Assembly: GCF_049243985.1 (NCBI RefSeq)
Contig: NC_135371.1
Coordinates: forward strand, 575,501-639,500
Length of the DNA: 64,000 nucleotides
From: Paroedura picta
Taxonomy: Eukaryota; Chordata; Lepidosauria; Squamata; Gekkonidae
Reading direction: 5' to 3'
The position numbers and the translations under genes were made by a program. Below the pieces are notes generated by a model. The model saw only the letters and a program-made list of their open reading frames with translations. It had not been told where the DNA came from and made no database searches. The stretch's first letter is position 1; each line of letters begins with the position of its first letter. This document shows, piece after piece, positions 20,901-42,921 of the stretch.

Positions 20901-22868
20901 TGGAAGGGGGAAGGGAGTCGTTGGGGGAGGAGGAAAAGGGGGAAGGAGTCCAGGACGCCGCTCACGAGAACGAGGGGAGACGGCTTGGAGGCACCCAGGA
21001 AGAGGGCGGGAGTGGAAAGGGCTCCTCGGCTCAGGAATCCGTCCATGGATCCGCCTTACCCTCAACCAGACCCCCCCCCCCCCGGCCCATCAAGGCCAGT
21101 CTGGTCTACCCATTCTGGCTACGGCTCTCCAGGGTCTGAGGCAGAAAAGGGTCTCTCACATCCTCTGTCCCCTGGGCCTCTTCAACAGGAGACCCGTTGA
21201 ACGGGGGACCTTCTGCATGCCCAGCAGAAGCCCTGGCACTGAGGGGCAGACCCACCCTCTCCATCTGGCACTGCTGCCCCCACCCCACCCCCGCAGGAGG
21301 AGCTCTTAGCCACAAGGCAGGGCTGGAACACTCCGTCTGGGGCAGGCGTGCTCTGTCTTCTGGGTGCTTATGGGGGGCCACAGGGGGGCGCTTCTGGGGG
21401 TCTGGCCCTGTGGGAGGCTTCTCTTATGTCTATATGCTTGAGGCAGTGATGCACCATATCCTAGGTCCTTTGGGGGCTAGAGTGGGAGGAAGGTTTCTGG
21501 GCTTCTGGCCCCGCTGGTGGATCTCCTGATGGCCCCTGAATGACCCACAGAGTGTGGGACTAACAACCCCCAGCCGTCGCCCCCTGAGTGGGCGTCTCCC
21601 GGGAGTCGAGGGGCGGGGCTTCACCTGTGCGGTTGGTGCTGAAGAAGCCGATTTCCTGGTGCAGGACGGAGCTGAAGGCCGTGCTCTGGAGGCGGGTGTG
21701 GATCCGGTTCATGGTGGCGTTGTACAGGCAGTCGCAGAGGAACTCAGTCAGGGCACTGCGGGGGGAGAGGAGGAGAAGGCTGAGCCCCCCCCCACACACA
21801 CACCAACCATTTCCTTTGCCTCCTGCCCCCCCCAGCCCCCACCTGCCCCATCCTCTCCCTACCTGCCCAGCGTGAGGAGAGACATCATCCAGAGCGCTCG
21901 CTCAAAGGCGGAAGAGCCGGCCTCGGTCGAGATCCAGTCGGTCATGCGCCCCGTGTAGTACGGGACAGCCATCTCCCCTGGAGAAGAACAGGGCAGCCCT
22001 CAGGCCTCTGGCGGGGGGGGGGTCTTGGGGAGGGAAGGGGGGCTTAGGGGGAGCTGGCTTTGTGTTTTCAAGGATCTACCAGGCTGGCACCGAGCTCTGC
22101 TATCAACCGGCAGAACTCACAACTACGAGGCCTTGTGGCAGCCCGAAACACAACTGAGCTTTGAAATCAAGAGAGCTGCCCCGAATTCCCTGTGTTGGGA
22201 GCATTGGGTGGGTCCTCTGGGTAAATGTGGGGGAGGGGTGGCTGACCACCACTGAACCTTGCTTAGGGAACCCCCCCAAAGTGACGCCCACCAGTCCCCC
22301 CTCCTTGCCGGCCAATTCTTGCCGGCCCTGGACACTCACCCAGAGAGGAGGCCACCACCAGGCCCGCGATGGCCACCAACCGCAGCGCATCGGGACTCAG
22401 GCAGGAGAGGAGGCGGCCCAAGGATGCCGAGGAGGGTCGCTGCTCCCCCTCCCCGGGGTCAGGGGGCGCCAGGTGGTGCCACAGGAGGGCCGCCAGCCCC
22501 ACCGCGAGGTAGCTCAGGAGCAAAACATCCGCCCGGGCCCAGTTGTGCACCAGCTCCGTGGCGCCCCCGGCCGGCCGGAGCAGGTATTGCAAGGTGGCCC
22601 CGGCGGGCGCCAGGAGGCCGAGGAGAGCAGCGGCGGGCCCCAAGGCGTCTCGGAGCGCGCCCGGGAGCGCATCTTCTGCGCGGCATCCGAGCGCATGAGC
22701 CGAGAGGGTCAGCAGCGCGCAGCGCACCAGGGCGGCGGCCCAGCAGAGCAGCAGGGGGCTCCCCCAGGACGGCCGCAGCGCCCCCCAGGCCAGGCGGAGG
22801 GCCACGAAGTCCAGCACCGGCGCCGCCACCAGCAGCCCGGCCCACGGCAGCGCCACGCCGCCCTTCAT
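14904..22868 (-). CDS. TAP1: TAP1, peptide transporter subunit 1
   Basis: Partner of TAP2 in the ER peptide pump of the class I pathway. Eleven exons, read downward: 22868-22340, 21977-21863, 21755-21625, 20899-20694, 18911-18714, 18273-18145, 17808-17620, 17386-17213, 16162-16003, 15621-15485, 15170-14904; the sum is 2235 nt, 744 aa (human about 748). Every border is AG/GT and the frame closes at TAG. An in-frame TGA lies 9 nt before the ATG, which fixes the start. Order: hydrophobic N-terminal domain (exon 1), six-helix transmembrane core (exons 2-6, with [12 protein letters not shown]), nucleotide-binding domain (exons 7-11). Motifs: Walker [10 protein letters not shown] at 515-523, signature ISGGQ at 619-623, Walker B LILDD ending at Asp644, switch His677 in LLISHRL. 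Asp644 takes the place of the catalytic Glu, as in human TAP1; human has Gln, not His, at the switch position. It lies head-to-head with PSMB9. Confidence 0.97.
15285..15385 (-). mobile_element. tRNA-derived SINE fragment
   Basis: 'cttggggtgacgccctccag', 'cgttttcatggcagactc' and 'ggtttgccagtgcctt' match the body of the complete copy at 40855-41139. It lies in the last TAP1 intron. Confidence 0.65.
16575..16690 (-). mobile_element. CR1 LINE 3'-end fragment
   Basis: 'aatcatagagctggaagggg' followed by 'catctagtccaaccccctgc' is the antisense CR1 3' end. It lies in TAP1 intron 8. A second, shorter CR1-like piece lies at about 16926-17010 in the same intron. Confidence 0.75.
17903..18070 (-). mobile_element. 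Dispersed retroposon fragment
   Basis: Starts 'cctaagaacataagaggcca' then 'gttggatcaggccaatggcc'. Its reverse complement ends with the 'gcagggctctt' type tail that also forms part of the 134-bp minisatellite unit. It lies in TAP1 intron 6. The family is not assigned. Confidence 0.5.
19700..20063 (-). mobile_element. Antisense Sauria-type SINE pieces
   Basis: 'actacccgaaggagtctcaa' and 'cttgtgaggtaggtggggtt' are the reverse complement of the 3' half of the SINE at 20067-20346. A second antisense piece lies at about 19980-20060. They sit back to back with that SINE in TAP1 intron 4, which could fold into a stem. Confidence 0.6.
20067..20346 (+). mobile_element. tRNA-derived SINE (Sauria type), near full length
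   Basis: Begins 'ggagccagtttggtatagcg' with an A-box-like TGGTATAGCGG and a B-box-like GGTTCGCTTCT. The body has 'ctgtaagccgctctgagcct' and the end is a cttctt microsatellite. This is the layout of the squamate-specific SINE family and supports a squamate source. Confidence 0.8.
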
Positions 22869-23164
22869 CTCCGCTCAGCGGCCCCTTGGCAAAGTCCCCG
22901 CGAAGTGCAGCCGTCGGAACACAGAGGAGGACAGAGACCTGCAAAAGCAGGCACAGCCCCGACGGGCTTCCGAGGCGGAATTGCGGCGGTGGCGCCCTTC
23001 CCCCTCGCGAGCCCCCCAACCACCGGGTTTCCGCCGCGGAAAATCTCCCCAACGGGAGCCGATTCGGTTTGGGACGGAGACGGAGGCGCCGCTAAAGCGC
23101 ACCGAGGGAGCGAGCAGGGCGCCCTCTGGCGGACACCCGCCGCACCGCGCCTCTCGGCAAACGG

Positions 23165-23174
23165 GGGAAATCCC
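23165..23174. promoter_or_regulatory. kappaB-like site, TAP1 promoter
   Basis: GGGAAATCCC, a symmetric perfect match to GGGRNNYYCC, lies about 300 bp upstream of the TAP1 ATG in a CpG-rich stretch. NF-kappaB control of the TAP1/PSMB9 promoter is known in mammals; here it is inferred. Confidence 0.5.
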
Positions 23175-23316
23175 CCTTTCGGGCTGCAAATGCCATTCTC
23201 GGGGGGGGGGGGGGAGGAGACCGATCGCGCCTCCGCGGCCCCCCTCCGCCTCTTTCCCGGGAATCCCCTTCCAGCCGCCGCCGGCTTCGAGGAATATCGG
23301 CCGCTTCTGGGAAGTG

Positions 23317-23326
23317 GAAAACGAAA
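23317..23326 (+). promoter_or_regulatory. Interferon-stimulated response element, TAP1 promoter
   Basis: GAAAACGAAA, a perfect GAAANNGAAA match, about 450 bp upstream of the TAP1 ATG and inside the CpG-rich region (22340-23460). Confidence 0.6.
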
Positions 23327-23459
23327 GTAGCCGGCCGAGGGGGAGGGAGCAGAAATCACGTGGGGGGGAAACAGCAGCCGTGGGCGGCGGGGGGGGGGGA
23401 TGGAGAGCCGCCGCCAAAAGCTCCTTGCTTTCCCCTGGCAGGACGGCCGGGCCCCGGTG

Positions 23460-24514
23460 ATAGGCGGGGGTTCAACCGGTGAGACAAGGCAGTTAGGGTG
23501 ACAGATTGATTCTTGCCGGCATTTCCCAGCCCCCCCCCCCCCCCCCGCTAGGGCTTCAAGGCAAGAGCCCCGGAGAGGCGGCTGGCCACTGCCTGGCTCT
23601 GCTTAGCCCCCTGCGACACGTGAGGCCTCCCAGGGCCGACCCCGCTGAGCTTGCAAGATCTGTGGAGACGGGTGTTGAACTCCGACCAGGGGAAACCCAG
23701 GGTCAGACGCCCCAAGCTGCAGTACAGCTGTATGGGTGGGTCGCCCGACGCCAATCTGTCTCTCAAGGCCTACCTTACATGGTTGTTGTGAGGTTAAAAC
23801 TGATGTGTCCAGAGCTTCTTAAAAAAATGTACTTGGTGAAATAAACCCAGATCAGACAGGTGGACTCCTGCAAAGAAGTGAGCCGTGACTCACGAAAGCC
23901 CCCCCCCCCAGCCACATTCAGAGGGATCTTTACGGCCCTCCCGGACTACAGGTCTCTTTTCTACTGCCTACAGGCTGCTTAAAGAATAAAGAGCTTCAGT
24001 GGGAAGTGAAATAACTTTGTAGAGGCGAGAGATGGTCCTATCAGTCTAACTGGCTAAGAGTTCTGGAGGCCAGCAGGGAAAAGGGGTCTAAGGAGCAGGA
24101 AGTCAGCAACTGAGCCAGTCAGGAGACAGGTGGAAATCACTTGAAAAATATCAGGACGTTCCTAATGCACAGGATGCATTGTGCATATTCCCCCACAGGC
24201 AGCCCAAGCAGAGGGACCCCCTTCTCTGCTTCCAGAGAGACCACTGCTGGCTCTCTGGCTTTGCAGGGATGAAACTCACTGTCCCCATGGTCAATTCCTG
24301 CACCCCCAACAGCCCCCTCCCTTGGAAGGGTTCCTTCATGGCTTAGGACCTGGCCACCATTACAGAACAGCACCTGAGGAACACCTGATCTGACTTCTGC
24401 AAGGTCACCAACCTGGGGCTGCCCCTGGAGACTGCTCAGAAATGCCAGCTAGGCTGGGCTATCAATCTCCAAGCTCTCCGTGGCCTCAGGGCTGCTTGCC
24501 TGTTTTATTTACTT
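23460..24514. other. TAP1-PSMB9 spacer
   Basis: Between two CpG-rich blocks, one at TAP1 (up to about 23460) and one at PSMB9 (from about 24760). The GC content falls in between and I see no gene; two AATAAA motifs at about 23839 and 23985 have no linked frame. With the SINE at 24515, the spacer looks like inserted material that separated a once compact head-to-head promoter. Confidence 0.5.
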
Positions 24515-24703
24515 ATATATCTAGTGCATTCTCGCTCAAGGGAGGATACCATGCCTTCCTCTGTTAGTATCCTCACAACAACCCTGCAAAGTAGGTTGGA
24601 TGTCAGTGGCTTGATGTCACCCGGTGAGCTTCCCTGGCTGAAGGGAGACTTGAACCTGGGTCTCTCCAGCCCTCTCTTTCACTGCACTGCATCTGTTGGA
24701 GTC
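24515..24703 (-). mobile_element. tRNA-derived SINE, antisense
   Basis: The reverse complement carries a B-box-like GGTTCAAGTCT and then sequence related to 'ctttgcagggttgttgtgag'. It is related to the piece at 32610-32822. Confidence 0.55.
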
Positions 24704-25008
24704 ACTGCTGAGGCTTGCAGGCTATCGAAGACTTTGCACGTGCTCAGAAGCTCTCTGGCCGTCGCTGTTTTAGGGACGGACATGTCATTTTGGAAGCAAG
24801 CCCAGACTCGATGCCGGCGGCCCGGTTGTTGCGTCCCGTCGAAATTTGAGCGCTTGGGGGACGCCGCTTGGGACGCGCAGCCCGGATGCCTCGATCAGGG
24901 GGCTAAAGCGCAAGCCCTCCTTCCAGCCGGCAGGTGGCGCCCAGATTGTAAAGCCGTGAGGGCGTCCTCTGGTGGCCGCGGCGGGTACTGGCGGGAGCGA
25001 AATTCCGC

Positions 25009-25018
25009 TATCGCTTTC
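25009..25018 (+). promoter_or_regulatory. ISRE-like element, PSMB9 promoter
   Basis: TATCGCTTTC differs by one base from TTTCNNTTTC. It is 49 bp upstream of the PSMB9 ATG and is followed by 'gctctcgg'. It is weaker than the elements of the other three genes. Confidence 0.4.
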
Positions 25019-25066
25019 GCTCTCGGAGCGGTTCCCGTCGGCGCTCGGGGGTTACGCGGACCCACC

Positions 25067-36043
<10,977 letters not shown>

Positions 36044-36073
36044 AGTGGATCCCCCTCCCCTCTCGCTCAAGCC

Positions 36074-36079
36074 AATAAA
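36074..36079 (+). terminator. PSMB9 polyadenylation signal
   Basis: AATAAA 31 bases after the PSMB9 stop codon, inside 'gccaataaacatgac'. Confidence 0.8.
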
Positions 36080-36099
36080 CATGACAAGTGGGGCAGTCC

Positions 36100-37520
36100 C
36101 TGTGTGCACCTCCGGATGGGGGGTCTTTGCCCGTCTCCAGAGCCCCTTCAGAGGGCAAACCTTCCGGCCTTCTTCCTGAGGGTTCGTCAACAAGCTGCGT
36201 CTGAACAAAAAAGGATTCTGTGGTTTTCTCTTAGAGACCCTGCTGAGAGCTCCTGGGAAGTTCACGAGGGGGCCTCTCTGATCTTCTCTCTTCTTGCTCC
36301 CCCCCCCCAATTTTTATCAAATAATTCCAGGGGCTCTTAAGAGGGACAGTAACCAGGTATACTGGTTAGGGCAGCCTAGTTTACCTTTGAGAACCCCCAG
36401 AAACATCATTCAGGCTTTGAGAACGCCAGAAGTGGTGTGATTGTGCAGAATGTGGTTGGGAAGCAGAGCTGTGGACACTTCCACCCAAGGCCCCCCCCCC
36501 TTCCCAGGAAGGGCTAGCGAGAGTCCAGATCCATGAGAGTCCAGATCCACAAGGCAGCTGAGGTAATTGCAGCTGAGATTGGATTAAGGCAGCTGTCAAG
36601 GTCTGTGAAGGGCAATAAATCAGCTCACAAGATTTACCCCCAAAACCCACCAGTGAAAATTCTCTTCTATGGGGCATGGGGGTAATGGCTACCAGGGGGA
36701 AACTGGGGCAAAGAAAATAGAACTGATGTGGGGGAGGCCTGTGGAAACACAGAAAAACCACAAACACCAAGGTGGGGACCCCCTTCTAGGGACACCCCGA
36801 TTTGGCACCAGCAGTGCTGAAACCAGACGCTGAGTGGAGGGGGGGGGGCAGAGTCGTTTCCTTTGCAGTGAGCAGCCCCTTGCATCTGGGGCTCTGCAGT
36901 CTGGGGGAGTCCACTGCATACTTTAGGGTGTGGAGCTTTTTAAAGGTATCGCAGGTATTTGTGGGGTGATTCACAAATGGGAGCGGGGAGGCCATCTTCA
37001 GCCTGTTATCATGCTGTTGGGAAAGATGGGATGCACTTATGGGGCAGACGTCCACCAGCAGCTCTTAGTCATGTAGAGCAGTGGCCCCCTACCTTTTTAT
37101 CACCGGGGACCACTCAACGCTTGACAATTTTACTGAGGCCCAGTGGGGGTGGGGGGTAGTGTACTCCTCTACTCTCAACCACTGCCCTAACGCTCTCTGA
37201 CTCTGGTCGCTATGGTAATGTTTAAACTTCCCTTCAAAATAAGATACAGACACGCCACAACAATGAACATAAGGAACATTTTATTTTCATGGAAATTTTA
37301 ACACATGACAATGACAAATCAATGGGAACCCTGAGCTTGTTTCTCTGCAATGAGATAGTCCCATCTGGGAGTGATGGGAGACAAGGACACCCAAAGTGTG
37401 TTGTAAAGGGCCGGGGGGGGGGGGTGAAGTAAAGGGCCGGGGGGGGAGAAGGCATCCTTCAGGGCCCACCTCCAATTAGTCAAAGGACCACATGGTCCGC
37501 AGCCCACAGGTTGGGGATCG
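36100..37520. other. Intergenic DNA downstream of PSMB9
   Basis: I see no gene here. There are G-runs and a region at 37080-37520 with 'accggggaccactcaacgct' and 'ttggggatcgctaatgtaaa', which reads like both ends of another dispersed element. No family is assigned. Confidence 0.4.
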
Positions 37521-37529
37521 CTAATGTAA

Positions 37530-37640
37530 AGAGCAGGTGTGGCCAAACTCTGTGTCTCCAGATGTCCATGGACTACAGTGACCAGGGGCTCATGGTAATT
37601 GTAGTCCATGGACATCTGGAGACACGCAGCTTGGCTAGTA
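37530..37640. mobile_element. hAT-type MITE copy, palindromic
   Basis: 'caggtgtggccaaactctgt' on the left and 'ggagacacgcagcttggct' on the right flank the shared core with 'gtccatggactaca' in both orientations. Same family as 28826-28971. Confidence 0.75.
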
Positions 37641-37699
37641 TAGAGTGAAGACTCCACCTGGGGTGGTGATACTTTGTCTTCTAGGGGCTAGAGTGGACC

Positions 37700-37965
37700 A
37701 GGCTCCTGTTTCATGCACTCCTGTCACAGTTTGGGGGCTGCTACAAAGGAGCTCCCTGGAGAAGAGCCTAATGCTGGGAGCGATCGAGGGCAAAAGAAGA
37801 AGGGGACGACAGAGGGTGAGGTGGCTGGATGGAGTCACTGAAGCAGTCGGTGCAAACTTAAATGGACTCCGGGGAATGGTAGAGGACAGGAAGGCCTGGA
37901 GGGTCATTGTCCATGGGGTCACGCTGGGTCGGACACGACTTCGCACATAACAACAACACAAAGGA
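37700..37965 (+). mobile_element. BovB (RTE clade) LINE 3' end
   Basis: The open frame gives LMLGAIEGKRRRGRQRVRWL and then DRKAWRVIVHGVTLGRTRL, the conserved C-terminus of the BovB/RTE reverse transcriptase protein. It is followed by 'ggacacgacttcgcacataa' and a caacaaca end. Only the last part of the element is present. BovB is abundant in squamates and known for horizontal spread. Confidence 0.85.
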
Positions 37966-39490
37966 GCAAAAGTACTCCAGTGCTGCTACTCCTACTGTGA
38001 ACCTCTCTGACTCTTCCCCTGGAACTGTGAGCCAAGGCCTGGTCAACACAGAAGAGCATTCACACAGGTGTTAAAGGGGGAGGGGGGCTTCAAATGGCTT
38101 TAGACAGAGACGCCCCACAGCTCCCCCCCCCAGAAAAGCACTGCAGACTCTGCCTTGGGTGCAAATTCTGCTCACCTCCCCCAGTGCAGGAGAGGCTGCA
38201 AGCCCCCCTCCCATTATTACCAGAACAGCCCCCCAGGAGAAAGGGTCCTGGCCCTTGAGATGAATCACGGAGTTTAAAGGGGGCTTTGGAAGACTGGCTT
38301 CTTTCCCACCACTTGTGCGGCAGGGAGGGAGTCAGGCCCAGTTTAAGGATTTGTGGGGCCCAGAGCCAGAGCAGGGCCCTTGCTAGTTGTTGTGAGGTTC
38401 CATCATGGTGACTTTATGGTTGTAGATAAAAGTCAGATCTAGACGATTTCAGACACATCCCCAAGAATTCACATGATTTTTACTTTGAAACATAATAAAA
38501 CCACCTTCCTTCCGTAGATCATGACTGTCTTGGTCTACAGGCAGCACCACAAAAATCACGCATCGTGCTGCAGTGGGGCATAAACATGTTTGAAATAGGT
38601 GGATCCTCATGATTTCTGCACTAGATCATCACAAACTTACTGTAGGATCACCTTTAAATCAAAGTCCAGTCAGGCCCCTTTAAGACTAACAAGGATTTAT
38701 TCAAGGCGGGAGCTTTCGAGGTCAGGAGGTCAGGCCCTCTTGGTCAGACTATGATCTGCTGACAGCCACAGCCTCCCTCACAAGAATGACAGGCCCAACA
38801 GACCCAGTGGAGCAAAAACATGGTCCCAAAACAGGGATCCTGAGGGGTTTTGCATGCAGCCACCCCAAAGTCACCAGAAGATCATCTCCTCTATCGAAAG
38901 CTACAGCCCACACCACAAAATCACAGATCCACACCTTCCTGGCCACAAAGCAGAGCAAAAACATGGTTCCAAAACATGGACCCAGGGGCACCTTCTTAAA
39001 GAAGAATGAGCAAAATGTTATTCAGGGTTGGAGCTTCCATGTGCCTGCACCCTTCCTTAGATAGAGAGAGAGAAAAAAAGAATTCATTTTGAAATTTGCC
39101 ATCATATCTCACCATGAGTGAAGCTAAACCCTTCCGTTCTTTTGCTGCTTCAGAGGGATGCAAAAGCACCCTTAAGGGAAACCGTCAACACAAATGGTGG
39201 TCGTGTAAAAAAAGGCAGGGGGGGGATTTGTCCCGCCCACTTGAGCGTGCTACTTGTGTTCGTCCCTCCTCCCTAGGTGCAAAGTAGCCACTACTTCCTG
39301 CTGGCATAGAGAACAGAGCAGGCAAGCAAGACAGGACAGCAGCACCCGAAGGAAGAAACTTGCTCATGAGGAGACCTGCTTCCCTAGTCGCAACAGAGGC
39401 TTTTAGCAGCAAGGAAGGCATCTGGCCTGCAATTGGCCAACTTGGGGCCACTAGAGTAGCACGGCTAGTGTCCTACCGCCTGCACCAAGC
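37966..39490. other. Intergenic DNA with minor repeats
   Basis: No gene recognised. Contains pieces of the unassigned dispersed repeat (38650-38730, 38970-39060) and a duplicated 'agcaaaaacatggtcccaaa' / 'agcaaaaacatggttccaaa' pair (38813, 38952). Confidence 0.4.
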
Positions 39491-39499
39491 CAAGCTACT

Positions 39500-40110
39500 A
39501 AAATCATAGAATAACAGAGGTGGAAGGGACCTCATGGGTCATCTAGTCCAACCCCCTGCATTATGCAGGATACCCACAACCCTCTCGCTCATCCACTGTC
39601 ACCTGCCACCCCCCTTGAGCCTTCACAGAATCAGCCTCTCTGTCAGATGGCCATCAGGCCTCTGTTTAAAAATTTCCAAAGATGGAGAACCCACCACCTC
39701 CCGAGGAAGCCTGTTGCACTGAGGAACCGCACTAACTGTCAGGAACTTCTTCCGGGTGTTTAGACGGAATTTCTTTTGAATTAATTTCATCCCATTGGTT
39801 CTGGTCCGGCCCTCCAGGGCAAGAGAGAACAGCTCTGCTCCATCCTCTACATGGCAGCCTTTCAAATACTTGATGGTTATCAGATTCCCTCAGTCGTCTC
39901 CTCTCCAGGCTAAACAGACCAAGCTCCCCCAACCTTTCCTCACATGTCTTGGTCTCCAAACCCCTCACCCTCTTTGTTGCCCTCCTCTGGACACGCTCCA
40001 GTTTGTCAACATCCCTCTTCAACTGGGGTGCCCAAAACTGAACACAGGACTCCAAGTGAGGCCGAACCAGAGCAGAGCCAAGTGCCCTACCTGGCCCTAG
40101 TACACCTGGG
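39500..40110 (-). mobile_element. CR1 LINE 3' part
   Basis: The reverse frame gives [20 protein letters not shown] and [14 protein letters not shown], the C-terminal part of the CR1 reverse transcriptase protein. The 3' end follows ('cctcatgggtcatctagtcc' on the plus strand, with 'aatcatagaataacagagg'). Confidence 0.85.
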
Positions 40111-40419
40111 CACTGTGATTCGGGCAAAGGTCACCTCTAGGCCGGATTTTTGCCGCTCGCTGTGCAGGGCCTACCCTTTTCCATGATCTGGAAATTGCAA
40201 CAGGTGTAGAATGAAGCAGCCGGGGTTCTCAGGGGAACACCTGCTCCAACAGGTGCACTGGCTACTAGTTGAATAGCAGATCAGACTTAAGGTTCTGGTA
40301 ACTACCTTCAAGACCATAAGCGCTCGCTCTGGGCCCTGAGTACCTGAGGGATCCCCCCCTCCCCATGAGGACTCATCCGTATAAACACCAACAAGCTGGC
40401 GATCCCTGGCCCCAGGGAA

Positions 40420-40855
40420 GCTCGTGTGGCCCAACTAGGAACAGGCCTTTCCCTATCCTGGCCCCCTCCTGGTGGGATGAGCTGCCAGAAGAAATCAGGG
40501 GGGTCCTGCCAGAACTAAAACAATTCCGCAGGGGCTGCAGACTGAAGCTCTTCCACCAGGCCTTGGGTCAGGGCCACTGAACCAGCTCCACCAAACCAGG
40601 GGCTCTAGGGGGGCAAACGGCCCCCTGCAGATGAAGAACCGGACCACAGTTAATCACTGAAAATGTTACCTGTCCTACTGTTCAATGTTATGCCGTTAGT
40701 CATGTTATACATTTACAATTATGATGTTTTTTGTTTGTTATTGGATCACAAATGGCGTTTCCTGTATCATATCACAATTGTAAACACCCTGAGCCACAAG
40801 GGAGGGCAGTACATATAAATATAATTAAATTTAAATAAAATAAATAAATATGTGT
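40420..40855 (+). mobile_element. Non-LTR retrotransposon 3' end
   Basis: The frame gives WDELPEEIRGVLPELKQF and a C-terminus with RLKLFHQAL. It ends in 'gagccacaagggagggcagt' and an AAATAAATAAATA tail. Same family as 11110, 33720 and 49780. Confidence 0.65.
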
Positions 40856-41139
40856 AAGGTAAAGGTATCCCTTGTGCAAGTACCGGGTGATGTCTGACCC
40901 TTGGGGTGACGCCCTCCAGCGTTTTCATGGCAGACTCAATACGGGGTGGTTTGCCAGTGCCTTCCCCAGTCATTACCCTTTACCCCCCAGCAATCTGGGT
41001 ACTCATTTTACCGACCTCGGAAGGATGGAAGGCTGAGTCAGCCTTGAGACGGCTGCTGGGGTCGAACTCCCAGCCTCATGGTCAGAGCTTCAGACAGCAT
41101 GTCGGCTGCCTTACCACCCTGTGCCACAAGAGTCTCTAA
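40856..41139 (-). mobile_element. tRNA-derived SINE, near full length
   Basis: On the minus strand it begins 'cttgtggcacagggtggtaa' (A-box-like) with B-box-like GAGTTCGACCC. The body includes 'gaggtcggtaaaatgagtac' and 'ccccgtattgagtctgccat'. Inserted next to the LINE tail at 40855. A fragment of the same family is at 15285-15385. Confidence 0.75.
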
Positions 41140-42900
41140 ATATGTGTAAGCACCAGCTACTGTCTCCCTTGGACTGCCGGAAGTAACCCTTGGCTCCCTG
41201 GACTGAGTTGAGACATTTATTACATTGTCTTTCTCTTGATATTGTTTTTGAAATACTGATTATCTCTGCCTCCCTGGCAGCTCATTTCTGCTTCTTTCCA
41301 GCAGGGAGCTGAAACCTGAAATTAACACAGGAGGCAAAGGAAGCTGCTGGCTTCCCTCCCTTGCCTGGGGGAGATGGAGGGTTGTAAGAGACTGAGAATG
41401 AAGCAACTTACCCGCAGCAGGGCCTTTCAAAGAGGTCAGCAGCTCTTCCAACTGGCAAGCAGCAGGAAGAGGAAGAAGAGGCCAGAAAAGCCCCATGAAT
41501 GGCCCTCATTGGAAGGCATGTGGTGGCACATGGCCAGGGAGAGCCAATCACGCTAATATGGACTGGTTGGCCTCCATTGGCACACTGCAATTTGAACTAA
41601 TTGGCCCTCATTTGCATAGTGCTCCCTCCCTATTGGTGGCACATCCCCTGGGAGGGCCAGTCAGGTAGGGAGTGAGTTTGCTGCCCCCAACTTTAACTTT
41701 ATAATGTTTATTATTGATGGTGATTGGTCTGGATGAGGAAATGCTGGTCTACAAGGACTTGGCAGGGATAACCTTGGAAAGAAGAACCAGGACTTCAGAG
41801 CAAAGAAGCAACCAGAAGACTGTTCTGTCTTCTCCTTACCTCCCACCCAGTCTCCCACCCTAGACAACTAGATTGGGTTGCCACTTGGCCTGGAGAAGAA
41901 TGACCATTTTAACCTTAGTTTGATGTGTTGAGATAGGCAGCTGGGGATCTTAATGGGCTGGAGGAAAGTCACATCAGCTGAAGGGGGCTCAGCCTTCAAC
42001 CCACATTTAAAGACCGGATATTCTTCTTCCTCCGCTCACTTGGAAACCCTCCTATCTGCCTCTGCCCACTCAGGCACTGTCCATGGTGCTTCTGTCTCTG
42101 GAGAATAACCTTCCAAAAGGTGCTTAAGGATCCCCAAGGTGGTCATTGGGTGGAAGCCCTGCAAGGTAGGACAGCTCAGAAGGCACTGGGAGTGAAAGCA
42201 ATTTTATTGACAAAATGGATAACTCATTATTTGGCCCAAAACACTTCCATTGAGGCAGCTGAACAAACGAGCAGCAGGCTATAAAACTCTTGCAACCACA
42301 AATGTGTACAAAACCCATTGAAAGGCAGGGCAGGAAGGAAAGGCCCATGAAAGGATGCCAAAAGAAGCCAAAAGTCTTCACCCACCAGCAAAGACAAGGA
42401 CGGACGGAGAAAGACGAATCTCCCAGGGAAGGATTTCAGCTGTTTGGGGCCACGAACATGGAGGCCGTTTCCTGGGTTGACACCTGCCGGGCCTCAGTGG
42501 AGGAGGCACCCAAAGGAGGGCCAGAGTGAAGAGGTGGGCTCAGTCTGCATGTTGTGCTTCTCGGGTTCTCAGGGGTGGTCATGTTTTTGAGCCCGCTGGT
42601 TCCTTTTAAGCTGCTTTGAGCTCTTTCTGATGGGTGGGGGAAGAAAGAACCAACCAACTCCCCCTTCCCCCTACAGGCCTTGCCCGCCATTGACTCACAG
42701 ACTGGGAAGTTTTCCATCAGACTATAAATGAAATAATAACGCCAACAACCACTCAGTGGGGGCTGCCTTGAAAAGGCTGTGGAAGGAGATGACCTTGGAT
42801 GCCCTCGGAGCCTACAAACCCCAAAATATTCTTAGGAACGCGTGCATTTCAGGAGCTTCTGTGCCCCAGGGAAAGAAATACCAGAGACAGGCCTGGGGTG
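41140..42900. other. Intergenic DNA between PSMB9 and the class I 3' end
   Basis: I see no gene. The stretch is less GC-rich than the genes. Around 42190-42330, 'caattttattgacaaaatgg' is an AATAAA on the minus strand that could be an alternative class I 3' end, but nothing connects it. Confidence 0.35.
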
Positions 42901-42915
42901 GGGGTCCACAAGCTC

Positions 42916-42921
42916 TTTATT
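42916..42921 (-). terminator. Candidate polyadenylation signal of the class I gene
   Basis: AATAAA on the minus strand about 880 bases past the predicted class I stop, giving a 3' UTR of the usual class I size range. A second AATAAA lies at 43047-43052. Confidence 0.45.

Noticed and set aside
22161-23330. Long open frame (389 codons) on the plus strand over TAP1 exon 1
   Set aside because: It is antisense to a clear TAP1 exon in GC-rich DNA, has low-complexity Pro/Gly/Arg-rich sequence and no recognisable domain.
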